A model generated the notes under the pieces. The model was given only the letters and a program-made list of their open reading frames with translations, did not search any database and was not told the origin of the DNA. DNA of 64,000 nt, from assembly GCA_948144175.1 (NCBI GenBank), contig CANXME010002060.1, positions 432,001-496,000 on the forward strand. Reading direction: 5' to 3'. Position numbers and translations under genes: made by a program. Shown here in pieces: positions 61,372 to 64,000 of this stretch (position 1 is the first letter of the stretch; each line of letters starts with the position of its first letter). This DNA is from Closterium sp. NIES-65. Lineage: Eukaryota; Streptophyta; Zygnematophyceae; Desmidiales; Closteriaceae.

Positions 61372-61505
61372 TGTCAGATGATTATATTACTGATGCATAT
61401 ATTTAGGCTGTAGTGGGGTAGCCCATAGGGGGTACAACCCAATTAGGGTTGGCACTTGTACTTGTTTCATTTCATAGTGCATTCATTCTCTCTCTAATCT
61501 CAACA
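61372..61505 (+). repeat. 3' LTR of copia D (134 bp)
   Basis: Matches 54108-54241 with two differences (GGTTGGCACTTG and CTTGTTTC in this copy). Preceded by polypurine tract TATGGGGGTG (61362-61371). Confidence 0.95.
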
Positions 61506-61510
61506 TATCG

Positions 61511-62314
61511 GGGGAGTGTTGTATCCTCTGGATAAGCTGCTTCGTCTCCTGCTTCTGGATCGGGTATGAAATTTGGCCCTATCCTTTCTGCTTCATTTGT
61601 GTTGACTGTCACAGGTGTTACGTAACCGTTGTCGGCGAAGTGATAGAAGACTTCGGCGTTGTTACTGTCGCGATGATTTTCTTCGTCCATGGGCACGTCG
61701 ACGGAGCAGTACGGGAGAGGTCCGGCTTCTTCCGATGCGTTGTCGACGTTCTGTTCATCCCAGTCTGCTTCGTCCGCGGCTGAGGCGAAGGCTCGGTCAC
61801 CACGAAAGCCACCTGTGAGGTCCCGATTCTCGTGCAAGTTGGCGAGGTACGTCTGAAGGGTGAGTCGCTCGTAGAAGATCACATCACGTGCTGCTACTGT
61901 TTCCTTTGTGTGGACGTCGAAGATTTTCCACGCGTTGTAATGTTTCTCGATGCCGAGGTGTAGTCCCCACTGTGCCCGTTGTGAAAATCTTCCCGCTCGT
62001 GCTTCTGGGGGTCTGTACTGTACCATGCATCCGAAAACTCGTAACATTCTTGTGCTGCCCAGCTTCCCTGTCCACAGCAGATGCGGTGAGGCGTTGTTCA
62101 GGAGTGACGACGACGACAACAAGTTGTGCAGCATGACAGCATGGTCCATTGCTGTAGGCCACTGGTGGTTGGGTAGCCGCATGCCACGTAGCAGTTTGCG
62201 CATGCTGTTCTGCAGAGTCCTGTTCATTCTTTCTGCTACACCTTGCTGCTGATGTGCGTAGGGAAGGGAGAGGAGTTGCTTGATCCCTCTTTCCGCCAGG
62301 TACTGCTTGAAGCG
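61511..62314 (-). CDS. Copia integrase, C-terminal part (element E)
   Basis: The open frame lies between a TAG at about 62315 and the D insertion. It has QQQGVAERMNRTL with the third catalytic residue (Glu), LPNHQWPTAMDHAVMLHN, LLWTGKLGS and the VFGCMV block, then a long acidic linker rich in Asp/Glu. The predicted Met is 62227. The last codons before 61510 continue in frame on the other side of D after removal of D and one duplication, so D hit a single Pol reading frame. Function: cDNA insertion; inactive here because of the stop and the insertion. Confidence 0.88.
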
Positions 62315-62716
62315 CTAAGAGGTGTACTCTCCTCCTCCGTCTGACTGGAAGCTTTTCAGTTGTGTTCCTGATTCCCTCTCTGCTACCGGTAGCCAAGCGG
62401 CGAATGCTGCGAGTGCCATGTCGCGGCTGGGTAGGTTGCGATGCCAAACGTATCGAGTGGCGGCGTCGATGAAGGTGATCGTGTAATTGTAGGTGACTTG
62501 TCCTGGTTCTCGATTGTAGAGGATGTCGCTGTAAACTTTCTTGAGTGGTGCGTATGCAGGTGCGCTCGGGTTGTGGTGAGAGGAAAACGGTCGATGGGGT
62601 AAGTCGGCTTCGGGGCAGATGAGGCAAGTCCCTCGTGCACGTTGAAGTTCTCTGCCGTCGAGTAGTAGTAGCGAATCCTTGTCTAGAACTCTTGCTCGTA
62701 TCGTGTTGTTTAACAC
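62315..62716 (-). CDS. Copia GAG-pre-integrase and integrase N-terminal part (element E)
   Basis: 133 codons between two nonsense codons. Zinc-motif Cys pair CLICP and the core start VYSDILYNREPG with the first catalytic Asp, then TYNYTITFIDAATRYVW and FQSDGGGEYTS with the second Asp. The His part (WHARTGHPS) precedes the first Met in the same frame, after TGA at about 62768. The stop at 62315 is TAG in place of a sense codon in EYTS-x-RFKQYL. Confidence 0.85.
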   Translation of the reverse strand: MLNNTIRARVLDKDSLLLLDGRELQRARGTCLICPEADLPHRPFSSHHNPSAPAYAPLKKVYSDILYNREPGQVTYNYTITFIDAATRYVWHRNLPSRDMALAAFAAWLPVAERESGTQLKSFQSDGGGEYTS

Positions 62717-62770
62717 CGTATTGCTTGGATGTCCTGTGCGTGCGTGCCAGATGTCTTCAGGAGCGCGATG

Positions 62771-64000
62771 TCAGGGTGAGCGTTGATACGCGTCAGAGTT
62801 GGAGTAGAAGTTGGCGACGATGTTTGCGCTTCGGTGGACTTCTCGTTGAGTCGGATTCAGCTGTTGTGCGGGTGTTGGTGGTGTTTCGATGACTGGTGTC
62901 GTTGGTCCTGCTGCTTTCGATGATGGTTCTGCTGCTGCCGAAGTTGTCTCTGCTGCTGTCGATGTTGTCTCTGCTGCTGTCGTTTGTTGAATCGTTGCTA
63001 ATGCTCGTGTTCGTTCTGCTTCAGGGATGGTGTGCGAGTACCAGAAACCTCCTGGGCTGAAGTCGGGATCGAGATCTGGAGGATGAGTCCAGTCGGTGAA
63101 GTTGACGATGGCGTCGCTGTCTGGAGTGCCCAGGTCGGGGACGAAATCGAGGACGAAGACGTTATTCTTCAACACTGCTTTTCCGATGTAGAGGCCGCCC
63201 TTCCCGTGGTATAACTTAAACTCCTGGGTGGTGCTGTCGGCTTCCAAGTGGATGCCTTTCGCCATCAACTGGCTGACACTCAGTAAGTTGTAGCCTAGTC
63301 CCTCCGCGATAAGTACCTTTGACATGTGTAATATGACATTTGTTTCTCGTGACTGAAGCTGTACCGCTCCTTGTCGTCGTGTGCGCAGGTTCTGATTGTT
63401 GGCGACCGTGATGACTACTTCTCGCTGGAGTCGATGTTCGCGTTGAACGAAGCGCCCGGAGGAGCACATGTGTTGTCCGCAGCAACTATCCAAGAACCAA
63501 GTGTCTTGGCCAGATGGTTCGCTTTGAGCGATGGCGGCGTACGTCGGATTCGGCTGGAGTGATTCGCGGCGAGGCGTCCTGTTGTCGAGCTCTTCTTCTG
63601 GTGAGTAGTGGGGTGGTGACTTGGTTGTGCACGAATCGGTTATCTTCACCATGCAATTGACGATGCTTCTTGTTCCTTGTGCAGGTTGTCCAGTTGAAGT
63701 CGTTGAAGCTTGGATTGTGGTCGTCGGACTTGCTTGCGTTGAAGCAACTTGGGAGCTTGAAGGCCGGAGTTGTCGCTGTGGTGTTGTCTGACGAGACGGG
63801 CAGTGCGTGCGAGGATGGCCCGAAGTCTTGCAGATGTGGCAGAACGGAGGTACTGTCTTTACTTGTTGTTGACGGTTGTTGTTGCCGTTGTATCGTCGCT
63901 GAGTGTGAAACGCAAACTCTGGTGCTAATGCTTTCTTCTTGTGTCTTTCTTCTTGCAGGTCCATGTCTTGCTGCTCAGCATGAATTTCGGCGCAGAGTGC
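62771..64000 (-). CDS. Copia Gag end (CCHC knuckle) and protease (element E), partial
   Basis: Open to the window edge; the first Met inside is at 63964. CHICKTSGHPRTHC is a standard C-x2-C-x4-H-x4-C knuckle. The protease segment reads TWFLDSCCGQHMCSSG: the family has Asp-Ser-Gly, here Asp-Ser-Cys, so catalysis is doubtful. Next comes LLSVSQLMAKGIHL, typical for copia, then a Thr/Ala/Glu repeat stretch (TTAAETTSTAAETTSAAAEP). Ends at TGA about 62770, but the frame goes on to 62716. Confidence 0.88.
   Translation of the reverse strand, partial: ALCAEIHAEQQDMDLQEERHKKKALAPEFAFHTQRRYNGNNNRQQQVKTVPPFCHICKTSGHPRTHCPSRQTTPQRQLRPSSSQVASTQASPTTTIQASTTSTGQPAQGTRSIVNCMVKITDSCTTKSPPHYSPEEELDNRTPRRESLQPNPTYAAIAQSEPSGQDTWFLDSCCGQHMCSSGRFVQREHRLQREVVITVANNQNLRTRRQGAVQLQSRETNVILHMSKVLIAEGLGYNLLSVSQLMAKGIHLEADSTTQEFKLYHGKGGLYIGKAVLKNNVFVLDFVPDLGTPDSDAIVNFTDWTHPPDLDPDFSPGGFWYSHTIPEAERTRALATIQQTTAAETTSTAAETTSAAAEPSSKAAGPTTPVIETPPTPAQQLNPTQREVHRSANIVANFYSNSDAYQRSP

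Larger units (their letters stand above)
54108..61505 (+). mobile_element. Copia LTR retrotransposon D, complete, nested in E
   Basis: 7398 bp, 134-bp LTRs (54108-54241 and 61372-61505) differing at two positions by eye, and TATCG duplications (54103-54107 and 61506-61510). Same lineage as A, B and C but on the opposite strand. Gag starts at 55148; the poly-C run has 13 C and shifts frame; after that one frame runs to the RNase H with only two TAG codons (57820-57822 and 58882-58884). It is the copy closest to an intact coding layout. Confidence 0.95.
52018..64000 (-). mobile_element. Copia LTR retrotransposon E, interrupted by D and cut by the window edge
   Basis: Visible from its 3' LTR (52018-52449) to the window end, minus strand. 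Coding order in element sense: gag end with CCHC knuckle, protease, GAG-pre-integrase, integrase, [insertion of D], reverse transcriptase, RNase H. It belongs to a lineage different from A-D. Apart from D it has two in-frame stops (TGA at about 62768-62770, TAG at about 62315-62317); the frame otherwise remains the same on both sides of D. The 5' LTR lies outside the window. Confidence 0.92.

Overview
This window looks like repeat-dense eukaryotic nuclear heterochromatin. I found no host gene in it. The satellites, LTR retrotransposons and TIR elements, the chromodomain-bearing Ty3/gypsy element, and primer-binding sites resembling the end of initiator tRNA-Met all point to a nuclear genome, most likely of the green lineage (alga or plant). 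That placement is inference; the sequence does not identify a species.

Layout. Positions 1-2790 are a G-rich 8-bp tandem array with a 960-bp higher-order repeat. From 2798 to 3826 there is a satellite of about 183-bp monomers paired into 366-bp units. From 3966 to 15954 there is a 12-kb, 28-bp minisatellite of about 428 units with several layers of segmental duplication. Its very long open frames follow from the unit having no stop codon; they are not genes. The array is fused to the 3'-truncated copia element A (15955-22453, minus). A abuts a 181-bp satellite (22454-25976), followed by a 173-bp satellite (25977-27168).

A complete Ty3/gypsy chromovirus, F (27180-33355, plus), follows, with 388-bp LTRs and GCCGC target duplications. 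A GC-rich spacer with local tandem repeats, a possible LTR remnant and a hairpin runs from 33356 to 34966. Copia element B (34967-42264, minus) has AATTT duplications. Next is a TIR element (42429-50371) split by copia element C (42901-50331, minus; identical 129-bp LTRs; CTTAT duplications). Two more TIR elements follow (50403-51398 and 51435-51996). The window ends with copia element E (52018 to beyond the right edge, minus), which is interrupted by copia element D (54108-61505, plus; TATCG duplications).

A, B, C and D belong to one copia lineage with unusual features: LTRs of only 121-134 bp, leaders made of GC-rich minisatellites, a Gag with a long Gly tract followed by an atypical Cys-His motif, a hypervariable poly-C run inside gag, and a Gly-Ala-Glu-Pro repeat linker between integrase and reverse transcriptase. 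E is a different copia lineage with a standard CCHC knuckle and 432-bp LTRs. All five copia elements, and F, carry nonsense codons or frameshifts. Several insertions are nevertheless young by LTR comparison (C 0/129, F 1/388, D 2/134, B 3/121 differences by eye), which suggests mobilisation of defective copies in trans or rapid C-to-T decay.

No rRNA, tRNA, CRISPR array or prokaryotic signal was seen.
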